DNA of 64,000 nucleotides. It comes from Hymenobacter lapidiphilus (lineage in GTDB: Bacteria > Bacteroidota > Bacteroidia > Cytophagales > Hymenobacteraceae). Location: contig NZ_QVLT01000016.1 in assembly GCF_003417065.2 (NCBI RefSeq), positions 1 to 64,000 on the forward strand, given 5' to 3'. The notes beneath the pieces were generated by a model. It was given only the letters and a program-made list of their open reading frames with translations, made no database searches and was not told where the DNA came from. The translations under genes and the position numbers were made by a program. Shown piece by piece: positions 49,923 through 58,812 of the stretch. The stretch's first letter is position 1. Every line of letters starts with the position of its first letter.

Positions 49923-50095
49923 GTGCGGGGCTGGTCTGGGGCCGGATGCTACGGTTCAGGCGGTGGCGGCCCGGTGGCCGGGCGGCAGTGGCCGGGCCGT
50001 AAAACATCCGAGCGCGGAGGGGCGTTAAGAAGCACCCCTGCCGGGGGCGTACCTTCGTCCGGCAATTCCTTCTTATCCTCGTAAGCCTGTTTCCT

Positions 50096-50974
50096 GTGTC
50101 AACTCCAGCCCCTGCCAAGCCGCTTATCCTTATTTCCAACGACGACGGCATTACGGCCCCCGGTATTGCCATGCTCGTGCGTGTGATGCGCCGGCTGGGC
50201 GAAGTGGTGGTGGTAGCGCCCAACTCGCCCCAGTCGGGCATGGGCCACGCTATTACTATCGGTAAGCCGTTGCGCCTCGACCCCAACCGCATTTTTGAGG
50301 GCATTGAGGCCTATGAGTGCAGCGGTACGCCCGCCGACTGCGTGAAGCTGGCCAAGCACCACGTGCTCAAGGACCGCCGCCCCGACCTGGTGGTGTCGGG
50401 CATCAACCACGGCTCCAACTCGGCCGTGAACGTGCTCTACTCGGGCACCATGTCGGCAGCCATTGAGGCGGCTATTGAAGGGTTGCCGGCCATTGGCTTC
50501 TCGCTCTGCGACTATGGCCACGACGCCGACTTCTCGCACGCCGAGGAGTGGGTGGAGCGCCTGGCCCGGCAGGCCCTGGAGCACGGCATCCCGGCCGGCA
50601 CGGCCCTGAACGTGAACATCCCCAAAAAGTCGGACCAGCCCATTGCCGGAGCACGGCTCTGCCGCCAGGCCAAGGCCAAGTGGCAGGAAGAGTTCGACCT
50701 GCGCTACGACCCTTACAAGCGGCCCTACTACTGGCTGATCGGCTCGTTCGTGAACGGGGACCCCGGCCAGGATACCGACGAATACGCACTGGCCAACAAC
50801 TACATATCCATTGTGCCCTGCCAGTACGACCTGACCTCGCAGCCGGGTCTGCGGCAGATGAATGATACCTGGGACATGAGCCCCATGCCGGCTTCCTCGG
50901 GCCAGGCGCTGCCCGTAGCCGTCCCCGGCAGCGCCGCTCCTGCTCCCGGTGAGTCGGCATCTGGGCTGGGGTAG
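50096..50974 (+). CDS. surE: 5'/3'-nucleotidase SurE
   Basis: A 292-residue protein starting at GTG 50096 (VSTPAPAKPLILISNDDGIT). The SurE signatures are LISNDDGITAPG (metal Asp-Asp), APNSPQSGMGHAIT, YECSGTPADCVKL and DLVVSGINHGSNSAVNVLYS. It dephosphorylates nucleoside monophosphates and possibly short polyphosphate, and is tied to stationary-phase survival. The enzyme ends near PCQYDLTSQPGLRQM; about 30 extra Ala/Pro/Ser-rich residues follow and look disordered. A TACCTTCG element 39 bases upstream is one mismatch from the -7 consensus. Confidence 0.95.
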   Translation: MSTPAPAKPLILISNDDGITAPGIAMLVRVMRRLGEVVVVAPNSPQSGMGHAITIGKPLRLDPNRIFEGIEAYECSGTPADCVKLAKHHVLKDRRPDLVVSGINHGSNSAVNVLYSGTMSAAIEAAIEGLPAIGFSLCDYGHDADFSHAEEWVERLARQALEHGIPAGTALNVNIPKKSDQPIAGARLCRQAKAKWQEEFDLRYDPYKRPYYWLIGSFVNGDPGQDTDEYALANNYISIVPCQYDLTSQPGLRQMNDTWDMSPMPASSGQALPVAVPGSAAPAPGESASGLG

Positions 50975-51372
50975 GAGTAACCGCCAAGGGTGGGTTGGCT
51001 CCCGGCCCTGACCCGCAAAATGGTTTGATAAACGCTGACAGTGCGAGATTTGACCTCGCACTATCAGCCGTTTACTGTTGTAGGCATACTGCCCGTTGCG
51101 CTGCTGCCCCGCTTGGGGGAGGTGGCGCGACGGGCATTTCTGCGTTGCGCAAAGGACTTAAACGCTGGATGGCCGCTGACAAAAACTTTGTGGGCCGGGA
51201 GGCATCGGCTTCATACCCGCTTCATGAAGCGGGCGCTTGCTTTGTGCCCGAAGCCGGCTAGCAGCCGCCACTTCGCCTGGCTCGCGCCAGGTTTTAGGGG
51301 TAGCCGGTAGCCAGATGCTACGCCAGCACTTGTTGCAGCAGTTACGGCTGCTACCGGGCCTGATTCAGTTGG
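50975..51372. other. Intergenic region with two palindromes
   Basis: The 413-base gap between surE and the RND adaptor holds a 14-bp hairpin with one mismatch (GCTGACAGTGCGAG, 51034-51047; partner 51055-51068; 7-base loop), a plausible surE terminator without a T-run. At 51216-51233 is a perfect loop-less 18-bp palindrome, CCCGCTTCATGAAGCGGG, more like a protein-binding site. No gene is seen. Confidence 0.5.
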
Positions 51373-51388
51373 TTTACACGATTGTAAA
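51373..51388 (+). promoter_or_regulatory. Possible operator TTTAC-N6-GTAAA at the RND operon start
   Basis: A perfect 5-bp inverted repeat, TTTAC (51373-51377) and GTAAA (51384-51388), with 6-base spacing overlaps the first possible ATG of the adaptor gene. Its spacing is like that of a dimeric repressor site. If it is an operator, the true start may be the second ATG at 51409. No regulator gene is adjacent. Confidence 0.35.
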
Positions 51389-52503
51389 TGAAGTACCCGT
51401 CGTTCCGCATGATAGCTCACAACACGAAGTCCCTTCTGCTGCTTGGCCTGAGTGCCCTATGCCTGGCTACCAGTTGCACCAAGCACGAAGAGGCAAAGGA
51501 AGAAGCCGTAAAATACCTGGTTACCAGCCCGCTGCTGCAGGATACGACCATCACCAAGGAGTACGTGGCCCAGATTCATGCCATCCAGCACATCGAGCTG
51601 CGGGCGCTGGAGAAGGGCTACCTCGAAAAGATTTACGTGGACGAGGGCCAGGAGGTGCGCAAGGGCCAGCTGATGTTCCAGATTATGCCCCGCATGTACC
51701 AGGCCGAGCTGAAGAAGTCGGAGGCCGAGGCCAGCTACGTGGGCATCGAGTACCAGAACACCAAGCGCCTGGCCGACAACAACGTGGTGTCGAAAAGCGA
51801 GCTGGCCCTGGCTGCCGCCAAAGTGGGCAAGGCCCAGGCCGAAGTGTCGCTGGCCAAAACCCACCTGGCGTTTACCACCATCCGGGCGCCTTTCAACGGC
51901 ATCATGGACCATTTCCAGGTGCGGTTGGGCAGCCTCGTGGATGAGGGCGATTTGCTGACCACGCTTTCGGACAACAGCCAGATGTGGGTGTACTTCAACG
52001 TGCCCGAGGCCGAGTACCTGTCCTACAAGACCAACGCCAAGGCCGCCAACCAGACCAACGTGAAGCTGCTGATGGCCAACAACGAGCAGTTCAAGCACCC
52101 CGGCGTGGTGCAGACGATTGAGGCCGACTTCAACAACGAAACCGGCAACATCGCCTTCCGGGCCACTTTCCCTAACCCCGACGGACTGTTGCGCAGCGGC
52201 GAAACGGGCAGCGTGCTGATGACGGTGCCGCTCAAAAAGGCCCTCATCATCCCGCAGAAAGCTACCTACGAGGTGCTGGAGAAGAAGTACCTGTATGTGC
52301 TCGACGCCAAGGGCATCGTGCACCAGCGCGAAATTACCGTTGGGGCCGAAATGCCCGACCTCTACATCGTGCAGAGCGGCCTGAAGCCCGGCGAGAAGTT
52401 CCTGCTCGAAGGCATCCGCAAGGTGAAGGACGGCGACAAAATCGACTTCGAATACGAAGCGCCCAAGCAGGTGCTCGCGCATTTGGGTACCCATTCGGAA
52501 TAG
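51388..52503 (+). CDS. RND efflux periplasmic adaptor lipoprotein (second system)
   Basis: A 371-residue adaptor with a lipoprotein signal (KSLLLLGLSALCLATSC). Adaptor motifs are IELRALEKGYLEKIYVDEGQ, a coiled-coil hairpin (about 85-160), FTTIRAPFNGIMDHFQVRLG, a beta-barrel and LKPGEKFLLEGIRKVKDG near the end. It connects the intact pump at 52678 to the outer-membrane factor at 55871. ATG 51388 gives MKYPSFRMIAHN; ATG 51409 (MIAHNTKSLLLL) gives a more typical signal peptide. It is clearly diverged from the adaptor at 17749. A family C palindrome lies between it and the pump. Confidence 0.93.
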   Translation: MKYPSFRMIAHNTKSLLLLGLSALCLATSCTKHEEAKEEAVKYLVTSPLLQDTTITKEYVAQIHAIQHIELRALEKGYLEKIYVDEGQEVRKGQLMFQIMPRMYQAELKKSEAEASYVGIEYQNTKRLADNNVVSKSELALAAAKVGKAQAEVSLAKTHLAFTTIRAPFNGIMDHFQVRLGSLVDEGDLLTTLSDNSQMWVYFNVPEAEYLSYKTNAKAANQTNVKLLMANNEQFKHPGVVQTIEADFNNETGNIAFRATFPNPDGLLRSGETGSVLMTVPLKKALIIPQKATYEVLEKKYLYVLDAKGIVHQREITVGAEMPDLYIVQSGLKPGEKFLLEGIRKVKDGDKIDFEYEAPKQVLAHLGTHSE

Positions 52504-52525
52504 CTTGTTTGGGGTCGTCACAACG

Positions 52526-52644
52526 GTGTCATGCTGAGCGGAGGCGCAAGCCGAAGTCGAAGCATCTCTACCTCTGACTAATCAATACCATTGCAACGAA
52601 GCGGTAGAGATGCTTCAACTCCGCTCCGCTTCGCTCAGCATGCC
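52526..52644. repeat. Family C palindromic repeat, copy 2, inside the second RND operon
   Basis: Arms share TCATGCTGAGCGGAG / CATGCTGAGCGAAGCGGAG and GAAGCATCTCTACC and are reverse complements with small insertions in each arm. The spacer contains TTGCAACGAAGCGGTAGAG, as in copy 1. The right side is followed by TCGGTTTTTT, so it may act as a partial terminator between the adaptor and the pump genes, lowering pump expression. Confidence 0.8.
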
Positions 52645-52677
52645 TCGGTTTTTTAGCCGCTAACAACTCAAAAACCT

Positions 52678-55600
52678 ATGTTCAGTAAATTCATTCGACG
52701 GCCGGTTTTTGCCGTCGTCATTTCCATTGTCATCATCTTTTTGGGGATGCTGGCCATGAATACGCTGCCGACTTCGCAGTTTCCGGAGATTTCGCCGCCC
52801 ATGGTAATGGTGAGCGTGGCCTACCCGGGGGCCAGCGCCAAGGTGCTCACCGAGTCGGTGCTGATTCCGCTGGAACAGGCCGTGAACGGCGTGCCGGGCA
52901 TGAAGTACATGACCTCCGACGCGGTGAGTGCGGGCGAGGCCAACATTCAGATTGTGTTCAATCTGGGTACCGACCCCGAGCAGGCGGTAGTGAACGTGAA
53001 CACGCGCATCGCGCAGGTTATCAACCGATTGCCTATTCTTGTGCAGCGCGAGGGCGTGATTGTGAACCGCGTGGTGCCCAACATGCTCATGTATGTGAAC
53101 CTCTACAGCAAGGACAAGAACACGGACATGAAGTTCCTGTTCAACTACGCCGGGGTGAACATGATACCCGAAATCCAGCGCATCAACGGCATCGGGCGGG
53201 CTTCCATTCTGGGCAGCCGCCAGTACGCCATGCGCATCTGGCTCAAGCCCGACCGCATGCGGGCCTACAACATCTCGGCCGACGACGTGATGAAGGCCCT
53301 GGATGAGCAGAGCGTGATTGGCTCGCCCGGCCGCATTGGCCGCTCCGACGGCGGCCAGTCGCAGGCGCTGGAGTACGTGCTGACGTATGAGGGCCGTTTC
53401 AGCGACGTGGAGCAGTACAAAAACGTGATTCTACGAGCCAACGCCGAGGGCGAAAGTCTGCACCTCAAAGATGTAGCCGATGTGGCTTTGGGCTCCGAAT
53501 TCTACGACATCTACTCCAACCTCGACGGCTACCCTTCGGCGGCCATCGTGCTCAAGCAAACCTACGGCTCGAACGCCAAGGACGTAATTGCCGAGGTGAA
53601 GGCCAAGCTCGATGAGCTGAAGAAAACCATGCCGCCCGGCATGGACTACAAAATCAGCTACGACGTGTCGAACTTCCTCGACGCCTCCATCGAAAACGTG
53701 GTGCACACCCTGCGCGACGCCTTTATTCTGGTGGCCCTGGTGGTGTTCCTGTTTTTGGGCGACTGGCGCTCGACGCTGATTCCGATTCTGGCCGTGCCCG
53801 TGTCGCTGATTGGGGCGTTTATGGCCATGCAGGCGTTCGGGCTCACCATTAACATGATTACCCTGTTTGCGCTGGTGCTCGCCATCGGTATTGTGGTCGA
53901 TGACGCCATTGTGGTGGTGGAAGCGGTGCATGCCAAGATGGAGGAGAAGCATTTGTCGCCCTACGGGGCCGTGCGCGAGGTGATTGGCGAAATCAGCGGG
54001 GCCATTATTGCCATTACCATCCTGATGACGGCCGTGTTCGTGCCGGTAGCCTTCATGAGCGGTCCGGTGGGCATTTTCTACCGGCAGTTCTCGATTACCA
54101 TGGCCTCCGCCATTGTTATTTCGGGCATCGTGGCCCTCACGCTGACGCCGGTGCTGTGCGCCATGATTCTGAAGGACAACCACGGCAAGCCCCGCAGCAA
54201 GTCGCCCATCAACCGTTTCCTCGACTGGTTCAACCGGGGTTTTGAGAAGCTGACGGGCGTTTACGTGGGCTTTCTGGAGAAAGTGGTGGACCGCCGGGTG
54301 GTGACGTTCCTGGTGCTGGCCGCCTTTGGCTTCGGCATCTTCGGTATCTCGACCACCCTGCCTTCGGGCTTCATTCCGGCCGAAGACCAGGGCATGCTCT
54401 ACGCCATTATCCAGACGCCGCCCGGCTCGACGCTGGAGCGCACCAACGCCATTTCGCAGGACTTGCAGCGGCTGGCCAAAGACGTGCCCGGCATTGCCAG
54501 CATCTCCACGCTGGCCGGCTATGAGGTGCTCACCGAGGGCCGCGGCTCCAACGCCGGCACCTGCCTGATTGACCTCAAGCCCTGGAGTGAGCGCAAGGAA
54601 TCCATCCACGACATTGTGCTGGCGCTGGAAGAGAAGGCCAAGGAAATTCCGGGCGCGACCATCGAGTTCTTTGAGCCGCCGGCAGTGCCGGGCTACGGCG
54701 CGGCGGGCGGCTTCCAACTGCAGCTGCTCGACAAAACCAACACCGGCGACTACAAGGCCCTGGAGCAGGTGAACGATGAGTTTATGGTCAACCTGCGCAA
54801 GCGCAAGGAGTTAGCCGGCTTGTTCACGTTCTACTCGGCCAACTACCCGCAGTACGAGCTGCAGATTGACAACCAGCTGGCCATGCAGAAGGGCGTGAGC
54901 ATCGGCAACGCCATGAACACGCTCAGCATCATGATTGGCTCGACCTACGAGCTGGGCTTCATCAAGTACCAGCGCTTTTTCAAGGTGTACGTGCAGGCTT
55001 CGCCCGAGTACCGCCGCCTGCCCAAGGACATTCTGGACATGTGGGTGAAGAACGACAAGGGCGACATGGTGCCGTTTTCGGCCTTCATGAAGATTAAGAA
55101 GAGCCAGGGCGCCAACGAAATCAACCGCTACAACATGTACACCACGGCCTCGATTCGGGGCGACGCCGCCGCCGGCTTCAGCTCGGGCGAGGCCATTAAG
55201 GCGGTGCAGGAAGTGGCGGCCAAAACGCTGCCCCGCGGCTACGACATCGACTGGGGCGGGCTGAGCAAGGACGAAGTGGGCCGCGGCAACGAGGCCGTCA
55301 TCATCTTCATCACCGTGCTAGGCTTCGTGTACCTGGTGCTGGCCGCCCAGTACGAAAGCTTCCTGCTGCCGCTGGCGGTGGTGCTCAGCCTGCCGGCGGG
55401 CATCTTCGGGGCCTTTTTGCTGATTAAGGTCATGGGCCTGGCCAACAACATCTACGCCCAGGTGGGGCTGGTGATGCTGGTGGGCCTGCTGGGCAAGAAC
55501 GCGGTACTGATTGTCGAGTTTGCGGTGCAGAAGCACGAGGAGGGCATGACGGTTCGGGCGGCGGCCATTGAGGGCGCGAAAGTTCGTTTTCGCCCGATTC

Positions 55601-55878
55601 TGATGACTTCCTTCGCCTTCATTGCTGGCCTGATTCCGCTGGTGCTGGCCACCGGCGCGGGCGCCATCGGCAACCGCACCATCGGCACGGCGGCCCTGGG
55701 GGGCATGCTGTTCGGCACCGTATTCGGCGTGGTTATCGTGCCCGGGCTGTACTACATTTTCGGCACGATGGCCGCCGGCCGCAAGCTTATTCAGGATGAG
55801 AATGAGAATCCGCTGTCGGAATTCGAGCCCCACGTAATTGTAACCGAAGAAGACCAAGTTGCCCCCACTCATGCGTAA
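52678..55878 (+). CDS. RND efflux pump, HAE1/AcrB family (intact)
   Basis: A 1066-residue inner-membrane proton-driven pump with twelve expected membrane segments: MFSKFIRRPVFAVVISIVII at the start, the porter region with ALEQ-type EQAVNGVPGMKYM, the TM4 relay LAIGIVVDDAIVVVEAVHAK with two Asp residues, the second porter half after GFIPAEDQGMLY, and LLGKNAVLIVEFAVQKHEEG in the last membrane block. It is full length and has no lesion, unlike the paralogue at 14462-17619. It exports drugs, detergents or metabolites together with the adaptor before it and the duct after it. Its stop overlaps the start of the duct gene by 8 bases. Confidence 0.96.
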   Translation: MFSKFIRRPVFAVVISIVIIFLGMLAMNTLPTSQFPEISPPMVMVSVAYPGASAKVLTESVLIPLEQAVNGVPGMKYMTSDAVSAGEANIQIVFNLGTDPEQAVVNVNTRIAQVINRLPILVQREGVIVNRVVPNMLMYVNLYSKDKNTDMKFLFNYAGVNMIPEIQRINGIGRASILGSRQYAMRIWLKPDRMRAYNISADDVMKALDEQSVIGSPGRIGRSDGGQSQALEYVLTYEGRFSDVEQYKNVILRANAEGESLHLKDVADVALGSEFYDIYSNLDGYPSAAIVLKQTYGSNAKDVIAEVKAKLDELKKTMPPGMDYKISYDVSNFLDASIENVVHTLRDAFILVALVVFLFLGDWRSTLIPILAVPVSLIGAFMAMQAFGLTINMITLFALVLAIGIVVDDAIVVVEAVHAKMEEKHLSPYGAVREVIGEISGAIIAITILMTAVFVPVAFMSGPVGIFYRQFSITMASAIVISGIVALTLTPVLCAMILKDNHGKPRSKSPINRFLDWFNRGFEKLTGVYVGFLEKVVDRRVVTFLVLAAFGFGIFGISTTLPSGFIPAEDQGMLYAIIQTPPGSTLERTNAISQDLQRLAKDVPGIASISTLAGYEVLTEGRGSNAGTCLIDLKPWSERKESIHDIVLALEEKAKEIPGATIEFFEPPAVPGYGAAGGFQLQLLDKTNTGDYKALEQVNDEFMVNLRKRKELAGLFTFYSANYPQYELQIDNQLAMQKGVSIGNAMNTLSIMIGSTYELGFIKYQRFFKVYVQASPEYRRLPKDILDMWVKNDKGDMVPFSAFMKIKKSQGANEINRYNMYTTASIRGDAAAGFSSGEAIKAVQEVAAKTLPRGYDIDWGGLSKDEVGRGNEAVIIFITVLGFVYLVLAAQYESFLLPLAVVLSLPAGIFGAFLLIKVMGLANNIYAQVGLVMLVGLLGKNAVLIVEFAVQKHEEGMTVRAAAIEGAKVRFRPILMTSFAFIAGLIPLVLATGAGAIGNRTIGTAALGGMLFGTVFGVVIVPGLYYIFGTMAAGRKLIQDENENPLSEFEPHVIVTEEDQVAPTHA

Positions 55879-57310
55879 GAAGAGCCTGTACAACTATTTA
55901 GGGGCCGCCGCCTTTGCGGTGGCTCTGGCGGGCTGCGTTACGCCGGGCATTGTGCCCCGCACGGCCAGCCACACGGTGCCGGCCGCCTACGCGGGCAGCA
56001 CCCCCTCCGACAGCACCAACCCCGCCCAGCTGCGCTGGAAGGAGTTTTTCACCGACCCCAACCTCACGGCCCTCATCGACACGGCCCTGCGCAACAGCCA
56101 GGAGCTTAACATCGCGCTGCAGGAAATCCAGATTTCGAAAAACGAAATCCAGATTCGGAAGGGCGAGTACCTGCCGTTTCTGGGCGTGGGCGTGCGCTCC
56201 GACGTGGGCCGGCCGGGCCGCTACACGCTGCGCGGCGCTACCGAGGAGCAGGTGAACATCCGGGAAGACCAGCGCAACCCCAACCCGCTGGCCAACCACC
56301 AAGTGGGCGCGTTTGCGAGCTGGGAGGTTGATATCTGGCACCGGCTGCGTAACGCCCGCAAGGCCGCCGCGTTGCGCTACCTGGCCAGCGTGGAAGGCCG
56401 GAACTTCACCGTCACCAACCTGATTGCCGAAGTCGCCACCTCGTACTACGAGCTGCTGGCGCTGGATAACCAGCTGGCCATTACGCGCCAGAACATCGAG
56501 ATTCAGCGCAACGCGGTGCAGCTGGTGAAGCTGCAGAAGGAGTCGGCCCGCACCACCGAGCTGGCCGTGCAACGCTTCGAGGCCCAGCTGCACAACACGC
56601 TTAGCAACCAGTTTACCATCCAGCAGCAAATCACGGAAACCGAGAACCGTATCAACTTCCTGGTCGGCCGCTACCCGCAGCCGGTCGTCCGCAACGACGC
56701 CTCGTTCAATGCCCTGGTGCCGCCGCTGGTGCGGGCCGGCGTACCGGCCCAGCTGCTGCAGAACCGCCCCGATATCCGCCAGGCCGAGCAGCGCCTGCTG
56801 GCTTCCAACCTCGATGTGCAGGTGGCCCGCGCCGCCTTCTACCCGGCGCTACGCATCACCGGCTCGGCCGGCTTCGAGGCCTTCAAGCCGGGCCTGATTT
56901 TCACCACGCCCCAGTCGCTGCTGTTCTCGGCGGCCGGCGACCTGATGGCCCCGCTCATCAACCGCAACGGCATCAAATCGGTGTACAGCAGCGCCAACGC
57001 GGCCCAGATTCAGACCGCCTACAACTACGAGCGCACGGTGCTGAATGCCTACGTGGAGGTAAGCAACCAGCTGGCCTGCCTGCGCAACCTGGGCCAGAGC
57101 TACGACGAAAAGGCCCGCGCCGTGGCCGCGCTCAACCAGTCGGTGGCCATTTCCAACAGCCTGTTCCGCTCGGCCCGCGCCGACTACACCGAGGTGCTCT
57201 TCACCCAGCGCGACGCTCTGGAAGCCAAGTACGACCTCATCGAGCTGAAGATGAAGCAGCTCAATGCCCAGGTAAACGTGTACCGCGCGTTGGGCGGTGG
57301 CTGGAACTAG
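55871..57310 (+). CDS. RND efflux outer-membrane factor lipoprotein (second system)
   Basis: A 479-residue NodT/OprM-type protein starting MRKKSLYNYLGAAAF at ATG 55871 with lipobox LAGC. Two outer-membrane efflux repeats are seen, with LQNRPDIRQAEQRLLASNLD (about 300) and the family-typical end VNVYRALGGGWN. It forms the exit duct of the intact tripartite pump. The start overlaps the pump stop by 8 bases, which indicates translational coupling. It resembles the duct protein at 12876-14366 but is clearly distinct in sequence. Confidence 0.94.
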   Translation: MRKKSLYNYLGAAAFAVALAGCVTPGIVPRTASHTVPAAYAGSTPSDSTNPAQLRWKEFFTDPNLTALIDTALRNSQELNIALQEIQISKNEIQIRKGEYLPFLGVGVRSDVGRPGRYTLRGATEEQVNIREDQRNPNPLANHQVGAFASWEVDIWHRLRNARKAAALRYLASVEGRNFTVTNLIAEVATSYYELLALDNQLAITRQNIEIQRNAVQLVKLQKESARTTELAVQRFEAQLHNTLSNQFTIQQQITETENRINFLVGRYPQPVVRNDASFNALVPPLVRAGVPAQLLQNRPDIRQAEQRLLASNLDVQVARAAFYPALRITGSAGFEAFKPGLIFTTPQSLLFSAAGDLMAPLINRNGIKSVYSSANAAQIQTAYNYERTVLNAYVEVSNQLACLRNLGQSYDEKARAVAALNQSVAISNSLFRSARADYTEVLFTQRDALEAKYDLIELKMKQLNAQVNVYRALGGGWN

Positions 57311-57370
57311 GAGGACAGGTTGCAGGCACCCCAGGCGCCAATAAGGTGGAGTTCAGGAGGAATGTGGAAA

Positions 57371-57406
57371 GGTGCCCGGTGAGAATGAAGCTGATTACCG
57401 GGCACC
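57371..57406 (-). terminator. Hairpin between convergent genes
   Basis: GGTGCCCGGT (57371-57380) and ACCGGGCACC (57397-57406) form a perfect 10-bp stem with a 16-base loop. It lies between the convergent outer-membrane factor and histidine kinase genes. On the minus strand TTTCC follows, so it better serves the kinase transcript. Confidence 0.55.
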
Positions 57407-57474
57407 GCGGCCGTTCAGGCAGCAGCGGCCGGTTAGCGGGCCCGGTACCCATCTGGCTAAGCGTTGCGGGGCAG

Positions 57475-58803
57475 TTAGCTGAAATGCAGAGTGAACGTGG
57501 TGCCCTGGCCCTCCGTCGATTCTACGGTCAGCCGGGCCTGATGGAACTCGGTAATGGTTTTGGCGATGGGCAGCCCCAACCCATAGCCCTCGGGAGCCGC
57601 CGCCCCGGCCTGAACCCGCCGGAACCGGTCGAACAGATAGGGCAGGTGGCGGGCCGCAATGCCCGGTCCGGTATCGGTAATGGCTAGTTGGTAGCCGCCC
57701 CCGGAAGCGGGGCGGCCCGTGATTAGTATGCGGCCACCCTCGCAGTTGTACTTGATGGCGTTGCTGACGAGGTTGAAGATCAGCGTGAACAGAAGCGTTG
57801 GATTGGCCTGGGGCAGCACGTAGTCGGGCTGCAAATCCTGGCGCAATACAATTTCGCGCTGGGTTAGTCGGTCCTCCAGTTCCTCGGCCACATCGGCCAG
57901 CACGGCCGCCACCGATACCGATTCGTCGCGTAGGTACTGCTCGTTTTCGATGTTGGCAATGAGCAGCAGGGTTTTTACGGTATTCCGTAGCCGGTAAAGC
58001 GTCTTCTGCGAGTCCACTATTTTCAGCAGATGGGCCTCGTCCAGAGTAGGATCCTGGAGCATGTTCTCAAACCTCGTTTGCAGAATGCTGACCGGCGTAA
58101 GCAGCTCGTGCGACACGTTGCTCATAAACTCACGCTCCTTCTCGAAAGCCGACTGCACCAGCCGCATCATATCGGTGAGGCTGCTGTCGAGGCGCTGGAA
58201 ATCGGCGGTGGTGGTAGCCAGCGGCTCGTAGGAGAAGGCCGACGGGTGGTGCACGCCTTCGAGCCGCCGCACAATAAGCTGGTGCAGCGGCCGCAGCAGA
58301 TGGTGGGCAAAAGCCGCGTCCGACAAGACAGTAACAAAAGCCCCAATCACGAGTACCCAGAGCGCCATTCGTCGTAGCGTAGCGGTCAGCAGCTCCACCG
58401 TCGCCAGCGACGAGCCGATTTCGAGGCGGTAGCGCCGGCCCGCAGAGACGAATTGCCGGCTTATAATCCGGAAATCCTCCACCTTGCTATCAACCTGGCG
58501 GGGTTCGTCGAAAATGCGAAGGCGCGCCGGGAGGGCGCTACTCGCGGCCGCTGGCAACGGTGTGAGGGTGATGTATTCCTGCTTGAGGATATTGTAATCG
58601 GCATACTGCTCGCCCTGCACGAAGGTGGTAATACCATCGCGGCGGATAAGCGTCAGTACTTGCTCGCACTTCTCGCGCAGCTGCTCGTCGGTGTGGCTCA
58701 CTGCCACCCGCTCCACGATGGGCGGAATCAGCAGGGCCCCCAGCAGTACCAGCAGCAGCTTCGAGAGGGTATTGAACAGCGCCAGCTTGGCTTCAAGACG
58801 CAT
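57475..58803 (-). CDS. Sensor histidine kinase
   Basis: A 442-residue membrane kinase. Two hydrophobic segments (about 12-30 and 145-165) enclose a periplasmic sensor region of about 115 residues. The H-box is FMSNVSHELLTPVS with His near 226, followed by the N-box LVSNAIKYNCEGG, G1 DTGPGIAARHLPYLFDRF and G2 GYGLGLPIAKTI, as in HisKA plus HATPase_c kinases. It phosphorylates the response regulator encoded 9 bases upstream in the same operon. The stimulus is unknown. The neighbouring RND efflux operon is convergent, so regulation of efflux by this pair is possible but unproven. Confidence 0.94.
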   Translation of the reverse strand: MRLEAKLALFNTLSKLLLVLLGALLIPPIVERVAVSHTDEQLREKCEQVLTLIRRDGITTFVQGEQYADYNILKQEYITLTPLPAAASSALPARLRIFDEPRQVDSKVEDFRIISRQFVSAGRRYRLEIGSSLATVELLTATLRRMALWVLVIGAFVTVLSDAAFAHHLLRPLHQLIVRRLEGVHHPSAFSYEPLATTTADFQRLDSSLTDMMRLVQSAFEKEREFMSNVSHELLTPVSILQTRFENMLQDPTLDEAHLLKIVDSQKTLYRLRNTVKTLLLIANIENEQYLRDESVSVAAVLADVAEELEDRLTQREIVLRQDLQPDYVLPQANPTLLFTLIFNLVSNAIKYNCEGGRILITGRPASGGGYQLAITDTGPGIAARHLPYLFDRFRRVQAGAAAPEGYGLGLPIAKTITEFHQARLTVESTEGQGTTFTLHFS

Positions 58804-58812
58804 GGCAGACGG

